A stretch of DNA of 64,000 bases from Lithospermum erythrorhizon (Eukaryota > Streptophyta > Magnoliopsida > Boraginales > Boraginaceae), in contig JADFUC010000514.1 of NCBI GenBank assembly GCA_019722365.1, positions 434,001 to 498,000 on the forward strand. Reading direction: 5' to 3'. This document shows positions 25,361 through 37,880 of the stretch, piece after piece; positions within the stretch are counted from its first letter, which is position 1; the number at the start of each line of letters is the position of its first letter. A model generated the notes under the pieces. That model worked only from the letters and a program-made list of their open reading frames with translations, searched no databases and was not told the origin of the DNA. The position numbers and the translations under genes are program-made.

Positions 25361-25620
25361 AGTTCTTAAATCACATTAGTTGTTAACAAATTGAGCATAT
25401 TATTGGGTATTGCCATCTATGTGCAGATACGATTGCCTACAGCTCAACATGGTTATTGTCATTTATATGCACATATGATTGGTTTCTCTGTTCACATTTT
25501 AGTTCTTAAATCACATTGAGTGTTACAAATTGAGTATATTATTGGCTATTACCATCTATTGCAGATATGATTGTCTACAGCTCAACATGGTTATTGTCAT
25601 TTATATGCACATATGATTGC
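25361..25620 (+). repeat. Tandem duplication, about 140-bp unit
   Basis: AGTTCTTAAATCACATT begins at 25361 and again at 25501. Both copies continue with AAATTGAG(C/T)ATATTATTGG and CAGCTCAACATGGTTATTG, and a fragment of a third copy (GATTGCCTACAGCTCAA) follows at about 25616. The two copies are highly similar, so the event is fairly recent. Confidence 0.85.
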
Positions 25621-28084
25621 CTACAGCTCAAGAAGAATTGGATCCATGAGTGATGAGTGCTCATAGAAATTAGTTTTTCCAACACCCCTGCTTTGGGTTT
25701 CCCATTCTTTGAAACTTTTGCAACTTGTGAAGCCATTTTTTCTACTTTCTTTACCAAATATGTATCCTCAACTTTTCTCCTTTTGCTTCATTCTAAGTTG
25801 TTTTCCGCAAAATGAATAAATCTGATAAAATCAAGTCTTATTTTATTAAGTGAGATCGATTAGATGAATATGGCATTTTCCAATTATTTCTATATTCAAT
25901 AATCCCTTCCGTTGAACTGTTTTTTGGTATAGTCTCTATTTAACTCTTTTTTTGGTTTACTTATACTTCTACGTCCATTTGTGACTATCATAATCCACAT
26001 TTTCTAGATGGTGCATGTATTAGACGACTTCTTACATAACCATATGGCTCTCCCTCAATTTCTCATTGATTGAAACAACTTCTACTTTTCACGAATCACT
26101 TCATTTCCCTCGAATTCACCACCTTATTTTATCTTCTCATTAATAAGATTAGGCCTGTCCAAGCATGCAAAATAAGACTGTTGATTGTATCCCTTTTTAC
26201 TTAGAAGTCAGCTTTCCCTACAGAACTGATTGATCTTATCCAGCTTACATTGAGTCATATACAATCATCCAACAATGTAGAAAATAAATTAGGGTTATAT
26301 TTTTTTTTTTTGTCAAAGTTAGCAATATGTCGCTTATTATGCGTATAAGTTAAACGTCCAATAGTGTAAGCATCTTATCGCCAAAATGTGGTGACCACCT
26401 CTATCAAGTAACATGTAATTATCAACAATTGTACTTCACTTCGTGCAATGGTAATACATTCACATTTATGTCGTGGGAGAACCCGAATTTATATATACAA
26501 ATAGTGAATGAATTGATATCGAATAAATAGGAAAAATGTAAAATGTACTAGAATGATAAAATCATTTTTGAATACCAATTTTTTTGGAACCCAGTTTTTC
26601 TATCACGTGGATGATGGATGAATCAAGAAGATGACTCTATATCGAATATATATATATATAGTAGTATTATTATTAATTGATTTTATGGTATAATCATGTG
26701 TATTTCAAAGTCAGCTTGTTGATAATGTTACATGTAACGTAACTCTACTTATGTGAATTGGGTTACATGTGGATTGATATCCAGGATTATGTTGATTTGG
26801 TCCACAAGATGGATCGAGTGATACGTGTGGAAGGATATTAGAGAGTCTATCTTACATAGAAAAACGATAATTTTCAAGTGGATTCATAAGATAATGAACT
26901 ATTATTCGTTGATTCTATGATTGAATTGCACAGTCTCACTTTACCTAAGCTAAAATAGAAGCTTTACATTTGGAGTAAAAATTGTTTTTATATAATTTTA
27001 GCTAAAATATGTTTTTCTAGTGATTTCTTTATGCAATGCAATTAGGTTTATAAAAAAGACAAGATAATCAAAAATCCACATCATGAGGAGTTGTTCATTG
27101 GAGTGGTGAGTTGTATAGAGTATGATTGGAGTTGTTCTATGACACTTTGTTTCATTTAAATATTTTCTATAATCTTCCAAGAAACCCCAGGTTGTATACT
27201 TGTATTATCCGATCCATGTGATTGTGTGGGTGTTGTTTGTTGATTTGTAGTTGTCTGTCTGTATTATTTGAGCTCCTTGCCTTTTGTTTTCTTGATACAT
27301 TTACTAGTTTCCCTCTTATTTCATATCCAATAGCCATCTCATAGTCTCATGTTACCTAAATTCTTACCCTTGTCAGCTTCTCCATACATTGGATCCTCAT
27401 ATAGTAGAAAATGTATGTTAGCTATAGCCTATTGTAGCCCTATGTTGTCTGTGATTCCAACATGAAGTTGGAAGTGGTTGAAGTGCTTTAAATTACTTTT
27501 ACCATATTAAGCAAATGAAAGAAAAGTGCACATGTTTTTACTTGTCAATGATTTTGGAACTGGGGGTTGGGGAGAGCAAAATAATTTAATGTATTTATCA
27601 GTGAGTGAATTGGCAATTTAATTTTAGTCTATTAGTAGGGTTTGAGTTGCAGTTCCGTTCCGATGATGACATTGTTACAATTTTGTTTGTAACATTGACA
27701 TAATTATTGTTGTCATTAATCTTACAACAGATATATTTGAGTTTAAAATTAAAAAAATTAATTATTAAATTCGAAATTAAACAATCTCTTAAGGATGAAT
27801 GTAGTATTTCATTATTTCAACTAGAGAATGAGTAAAGGACTAAATTAAAAAGTCTCTATGATATAGAAATAGAAATAAGATCTTTCATTTTAACAAAAAT
27901 AATCGACGTGTTTAATTAAGCACGGACAGACATATTTTTTTATATTCCTAATTACAGTGACTCATAACTCCATGACCTTCATAAAAATGACAATAGATAG
28001 TATACCCCTAATTACAAGGGACCTAGTTTTCAGATTTATTTTCTCAATTAAAATGAATTAGAGATAGTAAAAAAGAAAAGGGTG

Positions 28085-28205
28085 AAGCTTAAATGATCCT
28101 AGACGGCTCGAGTCCGTTTTTTCTTTTAACCGAATGGTCAAAATAGTTGAGTTATGAATTTTCAATCTCCAACCTTATAAGTGGACATTTAACCACTACA
28201 TTAAA
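28085..28205 (-). repeat. Degenerate SINE-like element
   Basis: On the minus strand: TGTAGTGGTTAAATGTCC (A-box-like), then TTGGAGATTGAAAATTC in the B-box position, then TTTTGACCATTCGGTTAAAA. A relative lies at about 10087-10180 on the plus strand. Boundaries are approximate. Confidence 0.4.
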
Positions 28206-28629
28206 CCCGAATCCAGACGACCTCGAGGACTAGACTACTTCCTATGACCACATGACCAGGCAATTTTGCATGTAAAATATGAGTCAAAATTCGTACTGCA
28301 AAGTCTACGTATATTATTTTCTTTAGAAGACTGCAAAAATATCCAAGTTTCAGGGGCTTCAGAATTTTTGTTTGTTCCAAATTATTTGTCCACCTAAGCT
28401 GTTCATACAATTATTATACCAGTTCAAACTAAAGACTTTTAGGGAACAAAATAAATATAAAATATATTTTCAAATCTGATTTTTTTTTCTTCCTAGGCTT
28501 GACTTATGAATATAAAAATCTGTGATTTCAAAAAGCATATACCAAATACCAATTCCAGACTGAGCCATCTAGGCCAAGTCAAAGAGCAGTTGTGTTTTTA
28601 ATTAAATTGAATTGACTGATTGATTTTTT

Positions 28630-28744
28630 TTTGGTAATAGTTAATATTACAATAATTTCCAATCCCGTCGCTATAATAAGATTCGAATTCGAATCCTTGA
28701 CTTTAAAAATTAAAGGATACTAACTCAACCATTAGATCATTCAA
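28630..28744 (-). repeat. SINE-like element, family B, minus-strand copy
   Basis: On the minus strand: ATGGTTGAGTTAGTATCC, then GTCAAGGATTCGAATTCG, then GGGATTGGAAATTATTGTAA, collinear with the copy at 22219. The B-box-like GGATTCGAATTC is better preserved here. Confidence 0.65.
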
Positions 28745-29158
28745 TTATCTCTGATTGATTGATTTATAAGGGAAAGACCTTATATTGATATTAGTATTTA
28801 TCAAGTATCGGGACAGATATTAGTAGTAGGTGTTCGAAATATTGTTGTAAAATAACAATGATTTCTTTGAATGCTGATTTAATAATCCTACCACAATCTT
28901 GGAGTTAACCATTTAATTTGTTCACTGTTTAGACAAATTATGTAATTTTCTTTCACTACATACACTTAGTAAGTTCAATTATAATGATTACATTTTACTC
29001 CGTATTACATAAGGTGATATGATAAATGAAGGTCATCCAAATTCTCCATATTATGCAAAGAAGAAAATAGATTAGTCCAGTGATTCCTTTAATACATTGG
29101 TTCAACGAGAAGAACCAACAAAAAGATTTACACAACTATGATTTGAGAATATGTTAAC

Positions 29159-32101
29159 CTATACTACTAACTTGACTGGAGCCAAGGTCGAAATACGGCG
29201 ATTTCGAGGTCTAGTTGTTCTTGAAGATGATGGTGTAGAGGAGGTAGATGAATCGCCAGGACTACTTGAAGATGCAAATCTACTTGATCGGCTTCTTAGT
29301 TTTTTCTTCTCGGGAACGCGATCTTCTGGCCTTATAGCGCGCACCTTTGTCTCGTGCAGCCCCGCAGGTAAGACACAGTTACAGAAAAGACCTTCATGTA
29401 TGAAATAGAACAAAAGAAACAATATCAAAAATTGTTTCACGCAATCCCATATGTTCTATGAACATGAAATAAGAGAGTAGACAACATGTAAATAGGTCAT
29501 CAAAGACATTCTGGTCCAATTAATTTTACTTGATAGAATTTCTTCATGTTGTTGATGTAGCTTCTAACAAAAAAAATTCTAACACTAGTGAGGCAAAATT
29601 ATGTTCAATATCGGTTAGAATTAATAATCTGCGTGCTACAAATAATCGAGTTTATGGAACCTTGCAACATCCAGCAACGCCTTCAATAATAATCATGTTA
29701 GGAACTATCTAAAAGGATTGAAAACATCCCTTCACTATCTGGGACCTAGTGCAGACAATGAGGAAAATCATTCACATCGTCTGTTTGCTGAAATCATGCA
29801 ATGGAAAGGAAAGGGCCCTAACGGGGTTATTTATTTGTATGGGTATCGCCGGCATGCTGTGTTACCTATGTGACAAGGAAAACTCTTATCCCTTACACCG
29901 CTGGTGAGAAATGAACCTAAGTCAATAAGTCCTAGGAAAGCTCCCAAACTACTAGAGCACTCTAGCTTTAACGGTTATCAATTTATCTTACTTACCATTT
30001 ATCCACAAACACTTCCCCTCCTCTAGCATTTACTTTGAATAGAGAAAAGCAAACATAAAATTCTCAGAGACTAGTGCATAGACCTAACAAAACATAAAGA
30101 CTCCGACTCTTCTCCTAAAAAGAATTTAGGAGCCATGCCTATGGCTGCACATGCCACACTTACATATCTAGGTAGAATATGTAAGTGATAGAAGTGTGTA
30201 AGGAAAACCAAAAATATAACTCAATAAATATCTTGAAACAGAATCATATGAACCTTGGGTAAGTACAAACACACTGCAAACAGTGAAAAAGAGAGGTTCA
30301 GTTTGATGTTATTACCGAGTCTTGCAAGTCGATTCACCCAGTTAGGAATTGGCTTTCCAGACAATCTTTGGCAGACATCATTACAGAAATGATTGCAATT
30401 CTTCGTTATAAGATTGTAACTGTTACCGGAATACTCTTCAGCTAATTTCTCCATGAATGCACGAACCTCTTTTGGACCCATATCCGTCCTGCCAATCAAG
30501 ATTGACTTTCTGAATGTAAAGCCAGGGCATTGCTTAGGTTCAACTTCAAATATCCCAGTTGTTGAATGTTCGTGTGCACCAAAAGCATATTCTACACCGT
30601 GAACTATACAAATATCCAAGAAGGATAATTCACAGAATTAGAATCAATAATGCCAGCAATTCATGACATGCTACAAAAGGTCAAATATTTTGCATTTTTA
30701 CACTACAAGACACACTGTGAATAAATAAATGACTTGGCTCGATGATTTTCCTACTACTCATTGGTAATGACACTCCACTTGTGGTATAAAATTGAATAAA
30801 AATAACAAAGAGATGGAGTGGGAAAAGCATTACGCATTACTTAACACAGTATAGGGATGCATTTCTGGTTTCATGAGTTTATGAGGACATCACAAAAAAA
30901 CCAAACTCGAAAGTATATACAGTTAAATCTCATAACTAAAAAAATCAAAGAGGTTTTTCATATTCATCTAGCCTTCAACTATAAGCAAATGGGAATGGAA
31001 ATGGGGTGTTCTCAATTCCATGTCTCTATCTCCAATATCTGAGCATCAACGAACAGCCCATGTAGGCACAAAAGTCACCCCCACTCAGTACCTGGAAAAG
31101 TTCCTGATGCCACATGTGAGCATCTGTTGATCCAGTAACATCATATTACCGCTACTTCGCCCCATCTCAAAAGATCTCATAATTATATAATTTCAACTAG
31201 GAAAAGAAAAGAGCATACTTCAAATCGTCAACAATCAATGAAATAACTCTTCTGCCAACAAGTTCACCTTCAACATACTAGGTTGACCAAATGTATTAAT
31301 TCTTGCTTAGCATAATCATTATTCTTATGCATTGGTGCAAACGAAACTGATTCCTAGTTGTACATCACGCATCTCCCTAACAATAACTTAATGTAATGCC
31401 CGTCCGCTTGTGATCCTTCAAACCTAACTCCTCATAATCTAAAGAAGTTAGGTAGAATCTAATTTCAAGGCTTTATACCCTATTTCAACATTCTCGATCA
31501 TGTACTAAAAACGATAAAATAATAAATGGGTTCTCATCTATATAGCTAGAATCTTGATCACCTATTATCATAATATATGATCCACACTATATGGCCAATT
31601 CAACAGAAAGAAAATTCAGTCCAACTGGATCCTTCCCACCTGATTTATAAGTACTATATTTTTCAGTAGACAAAGTCAAACAGTCAACTTAAACTACTAC
31701 ATAACAAATAAATACTCCCTTAAAAAAGAACAGATCAACAAAACAATAATAAATTGAAACAACAACATCATCAATTCAAAGCTAGCAATAACAAATAAAT
31801 ACTCAATAAAAACAGAATAAATCAACAAAACATCTATAAATAAAAACAACAACATCATCAAATCTAGCAACTGCAATAACCAAACATGAAAAAAGGTCAA
31901 ACCTTGAACACCAGAGTGATAAATTCCAAGTCCAAACCAATAAGCATAGCCATTGATAGGGGTCAGATCATAAACATTAAGGTAAACAGGAACAGTTCCA
32001 TCTTTCTTGTTCCTCTTACCAATCCCACCAGTTGCTGATTCTATCATCCTACAAAACATTCTTTTACCAAACAAAGCCTTTGCTGAATCATTTTTACTCA
32101 T
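29159..32101 (-). CDS. DeSI-like PPPDE-domain protein (putative deSUMOylating isopeptidase), complete
   Basis: A papain-fold PPPDE-domain protein; characterised relatives remove SUMO or ubiquitin from substrates. Exons on the minus strand: 32101-31903, 30603-30316 and 29391-29159, joining in phase to 239 residues. The domain begins VPVYLNVYDLTPINGYAYWF; the catalytic His is H62 in GIYHSGV, and the catalytic Cys is C136 in LITKNCNHFCNDVC. The text HGVEYAFGAHEHSTTGIFE and the GLFCNCVLPAGLHETKV junction are typical of the plant clade near Arabidopsis At1g47740/At4g17486. The C-terminus (about residues 180-239) is Ser/Arg-rich and looks disordered. I chose ATG 32101 (MSKNDSAKALFGK); an internal ATG at 32059 (MFCRMIES) is a possible alternative. 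Function is inferred from family; activity of plant members is less well defined. Confidence 0.9.
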
Positions 32102-34170
32102 TCTAAAATACCCAACAACTACAAATCCAAAATCTTCAACTTTCAGATCCAAATACACTACAACTAAAATCCTTAAATGTACTAACAGTTCAATATTTTT
32201 GTACAAAACAATGCCTTTTACGAATCATTTTAGCTCATTCTAAACAACCCAACAACAAAAAATCCAAAATCCTTCAACCTTCAGATCCAAATACACTACA
32301 ACTAAACTCCTTGAACATAAAAATACGCCAATATTTATACCAAACTAGGTCTTTTTAATCATTTTTTCTCATTCTAAAATATACCCAACAACAAAAAGCC
32401 TTCAACTTTGAGATCCAAATACAACTAAAATCCTTAAATAAACAAATAGATAAAGATTCTTGAGTGAAGTGAAAAATGGGGTTTCAAGAAAATGGATTTT
32501 CTACACTTTTTTAACAATAATTTGAGTTTTCCAATACAGCTAGATAACATATGATGAAGTAGAATTGGAGTAAAAAGCTGACAAATTTAGGAATATTTAT
32601 GGGGTGGGGGGAATTGTATTGGGATTTGAGATACTGTAATAATGTTGCCCCCTCTTCACTTCTCGATGAAGACAAAGTATATAATTAATCTTAAAGCAAA
32701 AAAAGATTGATATTTTAATTATATGAATCAATAAAATTTCGATTTTAATTGTCATTTATAACTTTAATATGTAATATTTTTTATGTTTTAAAATGCTTTT
32801 ATTTATTTAAGAAACATGTCTTTATCATTACATGAATTGAAATCGAAAACTTGTTATGGCAAGTAATAGAGTTAAACCTAGTGGTTAATGACTTGTCAAG
32901 TTGCATTCTCCACCCGTCCACCGTCTCAATTTGATTGTTTAATTTCTATGTAAAAAAATTTATATCTAATTTTTTAAACATCTTTCACTTTTTCGTTTTG
33001 TCATTTTTATTGGTTGATAAATTGTTATTTTATTGAAAATGATAAGATTTTATAATTTTTTATTCTAATTTGTAAAATATTTTTAAATTATCTGATCAGA
33101 ATTTTTAAAACGAATGGAGTATAATCAAAGGATAATATAAAAAATAGTTATGGTTAGAACTTAGAAGTTGACATGAAAAAATTATACATAAAATGAATTG
33201 AGGTAAGTATGCATAAAACCTAGGAAACTTGGAAGGGAAATAATATGGAGTAAAAGGCCAAAAGAGGACTCATTTTCTTAATGAATTGACAGAAACTTAG
33301 GTTGAGCTTAGGTATCAACCACATATTGTTAATGTGATTGTCTTATTTGTTTAGTTTGTCATTTTTCATAAGCCGCTAAAGGTAAATGGAATCTACATTA
33401 TCGACAAGTAATTAACCCCACCATGATTTGGCTCCATTTCATTTTTATACTAGTTAAGGTCAAACAAGTTCATATTTCTATTTTATATTCTTCAATTTTA
33501 ATATAATAAAATATATCAAACGATTCATTATTACTATCTACGCTTTTATCTACCGCGAATTTAAATAAGAAATAATACTTCGATCAATTCAGAACATCCT
33601 CCTTATCACAAAGCGATAAGATCATTTACTATCTCGACCCTCCTTACCTCGCTAATTTTATCTCTTCAAAGACATCGCATACGTCATGATTAAGATCACA
33701 TATTTTTTAATACTGACACGCATACGTTCAATCATACATGCTTGGGCTTTATTCACCATCCCATCACACATGTTTCAAAACTAAAAATAAGACAATGCAA
33801 AGACTACACAAGTCATACAATGCCAACGCCTGGACTATATAAGCCTCCTTTCAGGTTATCTTTTTTAATGTGCTGCCAGTAAGAGGTTGTAATTGTGATG
33901 AGCAAATATCAAGAGACATTAGGATGCTCAGATTAGGAGGCTAGCAGCTCAAACAATAAAAAAAAAAAAACATATAAAGAACAGAAGAAAATAGATAGAT
34001 AACTCTGGTTGCTTTGGTTTTGACAAACCTGAATATTTTACATGTTATGCATGATACAAGAAAGTACATACAAAATCTGATACAAGTTACCATAGGATAT
34101 ACAAACAGTGTACTACTACTTAAGACTGCAAAAGAGATCAATGTTAATATTGAAGGGAAAAAATTGGTTC
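32102..34170. other. Between the DeSI gene 5' end and the GOS11 3' end; no further gene
   Basis: 32102-32480 on the minus strand is probably the DeSI leader and promoter. It contains imperfect repeats of AACTACAAATCCAAAATC(T/C)T-like text (about 32115, 32250 and 32390). A decayed Stowaway-like MITE may occupy about 32920-33120 (CCGTCTCAATTTGATTG left, AACGAATGGAGTATA right). A plus-strand A-run at 33957 lies near the probable GOS11 3' end. Confidence 0.45.
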
Positions 34171-37100
34171 TTACTTTGTCAACCAATAAATCAAAATTAA
34201 AAATGTACATACAGCCGCAACTAACGAGAGGATAATAGTGTCCATCGACTTCTTCTTCTTTATTGCTGAAAGAACATGACTAATCTGCAAAATTCGATAT
34301 AAGTCAAACATCAGAGCATGCGAGGAAACCATTAGCAGATGTCTTCGATGGAGCATCAGTTAAACAGACAAAAACATCCTAATTTGCATTGATGGTTTTC
34401 GAAGAATCTTGTTTAGGTAAAAATGTAAAATAAAGTATGACGATTGCTTGCACCTTTTAATATAAAAATGAAGATAATGACATATCAATGGAGACCCCAA
34501 ATGATTCTATAATGAATAACTCATCACCATTTTTCAACTTCTAGAAACCGAGCAAATATAGAAGGTTAAAGGCACGGTGCACCATGGTTAGAAAGGATTG
34601 CTTCCTTACAGTTGGAATGCGGCTACTGATGTTGCTAAGTTTTGAATTCATTCCTCCAAATGTTGAACGTTGAAATACAAGTGTCTTCAGGGTTTCTTGA
34701 GCCTGAGAAATAACATTGTCCATCTGCAGTAATATAGAGTGGATAAATTAACAGATACATATTAACATAAATCTTATGAATGATTGGTCCAGACTCCAGA
34801 GACAGATAAACATAATCAGTAAAATTCCATTTTAGCAGCATTATTTCAGTGAACATAACCAACAAAACAGAATATGATTATTGCAAAAGAATTAAGAGGC
34901 ATACCCACCATTGCCTGCCACTTATTGCATATAAAAAACACAGAGCTTCATTAGCAAAAGATACATAATTGAACAGGTACCTAGAGAGCAACACATTACC
35001 TGCCCTGTATTTCTTGTAAGTGATGCACGCTCCTTAAGAAGTGCTGACTCATAGGAATCACCACCCTCTTCCAGATCTAATCTTGTCCTATCAAACTCTC
35101 TAAAATCGTCGAGTAATGATGCATGCTCCTTTTTAGCTCTTTGGCTGGAGCGGAGCCTATGGAATTCCTAAATCATAAAAAATACTTTTAGCTCTAACTT
35201 GTGCTCCATTACTGAAATTTAAAATATTTGCAATCAGACAAATAGGCACCCAGAGACATATCTTTGCTGTATGGTGTAGAAAGTGAGAAAGGTATGTCTA
35301 TGAAACAAACTTCACAAGTTGGCCTTTTTTCATTATGAAATCTAAAAAAGTTTTGCTGATCATTTTCATCATGCCACATCACCAAAACTCGCAGTTGGCT
35401 TTGTTTCTAGATTTAAAAAAGGACAAGGTAAAACTTGATCTAAAAATAACCATTCTGAAGTTGAAGTGGGATTCTTCCCCATCATACACTTCAGAACTAA
35501 TCTCACTGGGCAATTCCATGGCCAAAAGAGAAAAACTAGCAGGCCCAAAACATATTCCATTAATGAGTGGTTCGTTTCCCTTAAATTTTAAGTTCAGTTT
35601 TAATAACAAGTTTCTGTGAGATGGAGCCTGCAAACAATATTTGGGATTCCTGCAAAAAATTATTTGGCCTTCCTTCAAATAATTCTAATAAAAATTCAGT
35701 AAACCAACAACAATACGCCTGACGCTCTAAGTGAGTGTCCCGCATGCTTATGGGGATCCGTTGCTAGGTAGCACTCTGGCCGGGTACGGGGACAAGAAGC
35801 GGGGACGGGAAACGCCTAATTAAAAGTTTATGGATACGGGTACGGCATGGGTACGTCAATAAAGATATAAAATATAAAAAAAGTCACACATAAGTCCATT
35901 AAGTAAATCCATGAATGAATAATAATTAATAGACATACCTTTGTAGAATATAGAAAAAGATGCGACTTTGCCGCTTTGTGGTTTCAGAAGAAGATCAGAA
36001 GTAGAGAAAATATGCGAACTTTTGAAAACGTGACAAACAACTATATTAATATCGCGAGTGACCAAGAGCGGTAAGATAATAATAAACAAAACCCAACCAC
36101 GATTTTTTATATTTTATTTTTTATTTTAGTTTTTATACGACACAAGCGAAACGTTTTATCACTCGCCACAAACGTCCCCATATATCGCCGCCCATACCTG
36201 GCACCAGACGCTGACGCTTCCCTTGTCATTCCCCGAGACGCGAGACAAGAACTAATCAAGCCCGCTTCCTAGTCCCACAGACACAACCTTAACCCACGCG
36301 ACAACGAGGCTTTCCTCCAAAGTCGAATCTACGGTAGTCGCTAGTCATTCAAGACTTCACAACAAATGCTAAGCTATGAGCGTATCAAAGACACCTTTTA
36401 CTATTCCACGATATCCAATGCCTGTGAGAACGAAAATCTGACTCATGGTGACACTTTAAAAATTCTCATACGATTTGTGTATTTTTATTACAATTGATCA
36501 TTCATCACGTGGCATGTCACTTGAGATAAGACTGGCTAGCTAAACATGAGGAGAATAATTAATAAATAAATAAATGGGTATGATAAACTTCTAAAAAGCG
36601 GTAAAAGATTCTAAAAAGGCATTCACCTGAGTTAGATCCTGAAGTATTTCTTGATGGCGAGTCAAAGTGTGAGAGAAAATTTCAGATCCACCTGATGAAA
36701 GCCAAGCTTGCATTTGGGAATTCACTAGTTGAAGTTGCTTAAGTAGCTGATCTATTCCAGATTCAAGATCACCATCATTTGCATCAACAACTTTGGTTGA
36801 AACCAGTTTGCGGTATAAATGCATTTGCTCATCCAGCTGAGCTTCAAGTTGCCTCGCCTAAGTTAATGGCAACAAAAGACCATGACAACACAAATGTTAG
36901 AAATAAACAATCAGCAGGGCAAATTTGGATGTTCGAAGGAAACTAAACTGTGTTATCAAAACCTATCAAAGTACATTTAAAATAACACTGCCAAGAATTG
37001 TAAGAATTCCCCCTCTTCGAAACTGATTAGATCAATTAGCCTCATCTTTTTTCTTGATCTACTGCACCAACAAGCAAGAACGGAAAAAAATCCAATCTTT

Positions 37101-37880
37101 ACTCACACCAAAATATCCTACTGCAGCATGACACAACATGCTCTTAACATAAGCATATTACATAGAAGTCAACAACTTGTGGCTGTGACTACTTGCATAC
37201 GCATGCCATTGGATCTAATTACACGAAAGAGACTCCAGAAACAATGTCATTCTCACACAATCATTTAGCCCACTTCTAAGCAATGCAAAGTGGTCTTACC
37301 CTCTACACCTCGCATCATAAACCCAAACAAAACCTGTTTCTTAATCACCCTAGAAATCCCTTTCAACGTCCCAATTAAAAAGATACAAAATACATCTATA
37401 TGGTTAGACAACTACATTATTTTGCATATTTGCATAACCACGATGCAATTGACCTCACATTAGCAACATAAAAAATGAAATCACAGCAAGCTATGTGCGG
37501 GGACATAACCATGAATAGTTCCCATACCATAACAATTTAGTAACTAATACTCCTCCATCACAAAAAGATTATCGAGTTTGATTTTTTTTAATGTTCAAAA
37601 TTAACGAACTTTATAGTCTTTATTGACACCGAACATTGATTTTAATCAAAATTATCCTGTTAATAATAAAGTACATTAAACATACTAGCATTTGATACAT
37701 TTTTAACCAAATACTATACAACAATACACCATATATAAAACTACTCCGTATTTCGCTTCAACCATCAAAATTCGAAAATGGACAATCTTTTTGGGACAGA
37801 AAAAAACCCTCAAAAAATTCAGATTAAATGAAAATAATTACCTGCTTCCTCAAAGAATCCCATGAGCTTGTCGGATCCAT
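34171..37880 (-). CDS. GOS11: Golgi SNARE GOS11-like (Qb-SNARE of the GS28/GOS28 type), complete
   Basis: A tail-anchored Qb-SNARE acting in membrane fusion at the Golgi. Five exons on the minus strand: 37880-37842, 36857-36627, 35167-35000, 34723-34610 and 34284-34171, all phase 0, giving 221 residues (Arabidopsis GOS11 is nearly the same size). The protein begins MDPTSSWDSLRKQ. The helical N-terminal region includes LVSTKVVDANDGDLESGI and HTLTRHQEILQDLTQEF. The SNARE motif covers about residues 125-184 (MDNVISQAQETLKTLVFQ), with the zero-layer Gln at about Q164. A basic linker (IKKKKS) leads to a single C-terminal membrane anchor, about residues 200-218 (TIILSLVAAVCTFLILIYW). GOS12, the paralogue, is clearly less similar. 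Intron 1 carries a MITE, and intron 2 a GC-rich insertion-like block. Confidence 0.94.
35700..36370. repeat. GC-rich insertion-like block in GOS11 intron 2
   Basis: Within an AT-rich intron, this segment has GGGTACGGGGAC, GGGGACGGGAAACG and ATACGGGTACGGCATGGGTA-type repeats at its left, and CCCGCTTCC/CACGCGACAAC-type text at its right. The composition and the (GGGTAC)n-like units resemble non-autonomous hAT-like elements. No inverted termini or target duplication could be confirmed. Confidence 0.4.
37550..37800. mobile_element. Stowaway-like MITE in GOS11 intron 1
   Basis: The left end CTCCTCCATCACAAAAAG is preceded by TA (37548-37549). The right part AATGGACAATCTTTTTGGGA is its inverted counterpart, with the outermost bases eroded. 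The right end lies about 40 bp from the splice donor of GOS11 exon 1. The terminal sequence is the same as the one reiterated in the eL39 intron. Confidence 0.7.

Larger units (their letters stand above)
24971..29158. other. Intergenic DNA with a tandem duplication and SINE copies, no gene called
   Basis: Apart from the listed repeats, this is AT-rich. A minus-strand stretch at about 25575-25780 can be read as VEDTYLVKKVEKMASQV and onward, which looks protein-like, but stops lie close upstream and I cannot assign it. A weak SINE-like head (TCGTGCAATGGTAATAC) lies at about 26450-26520. TA repeats lie near 26648-26666. Confidence 0.45.

Noticed and set aside
31697..31902. Extension of DeSI exon 1 encoding a long hydrophobic stretch
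   Set aside because: This is intron read-through after the GT at 31902-31901; joining to 30603 restores the conserved PPPDE domain.
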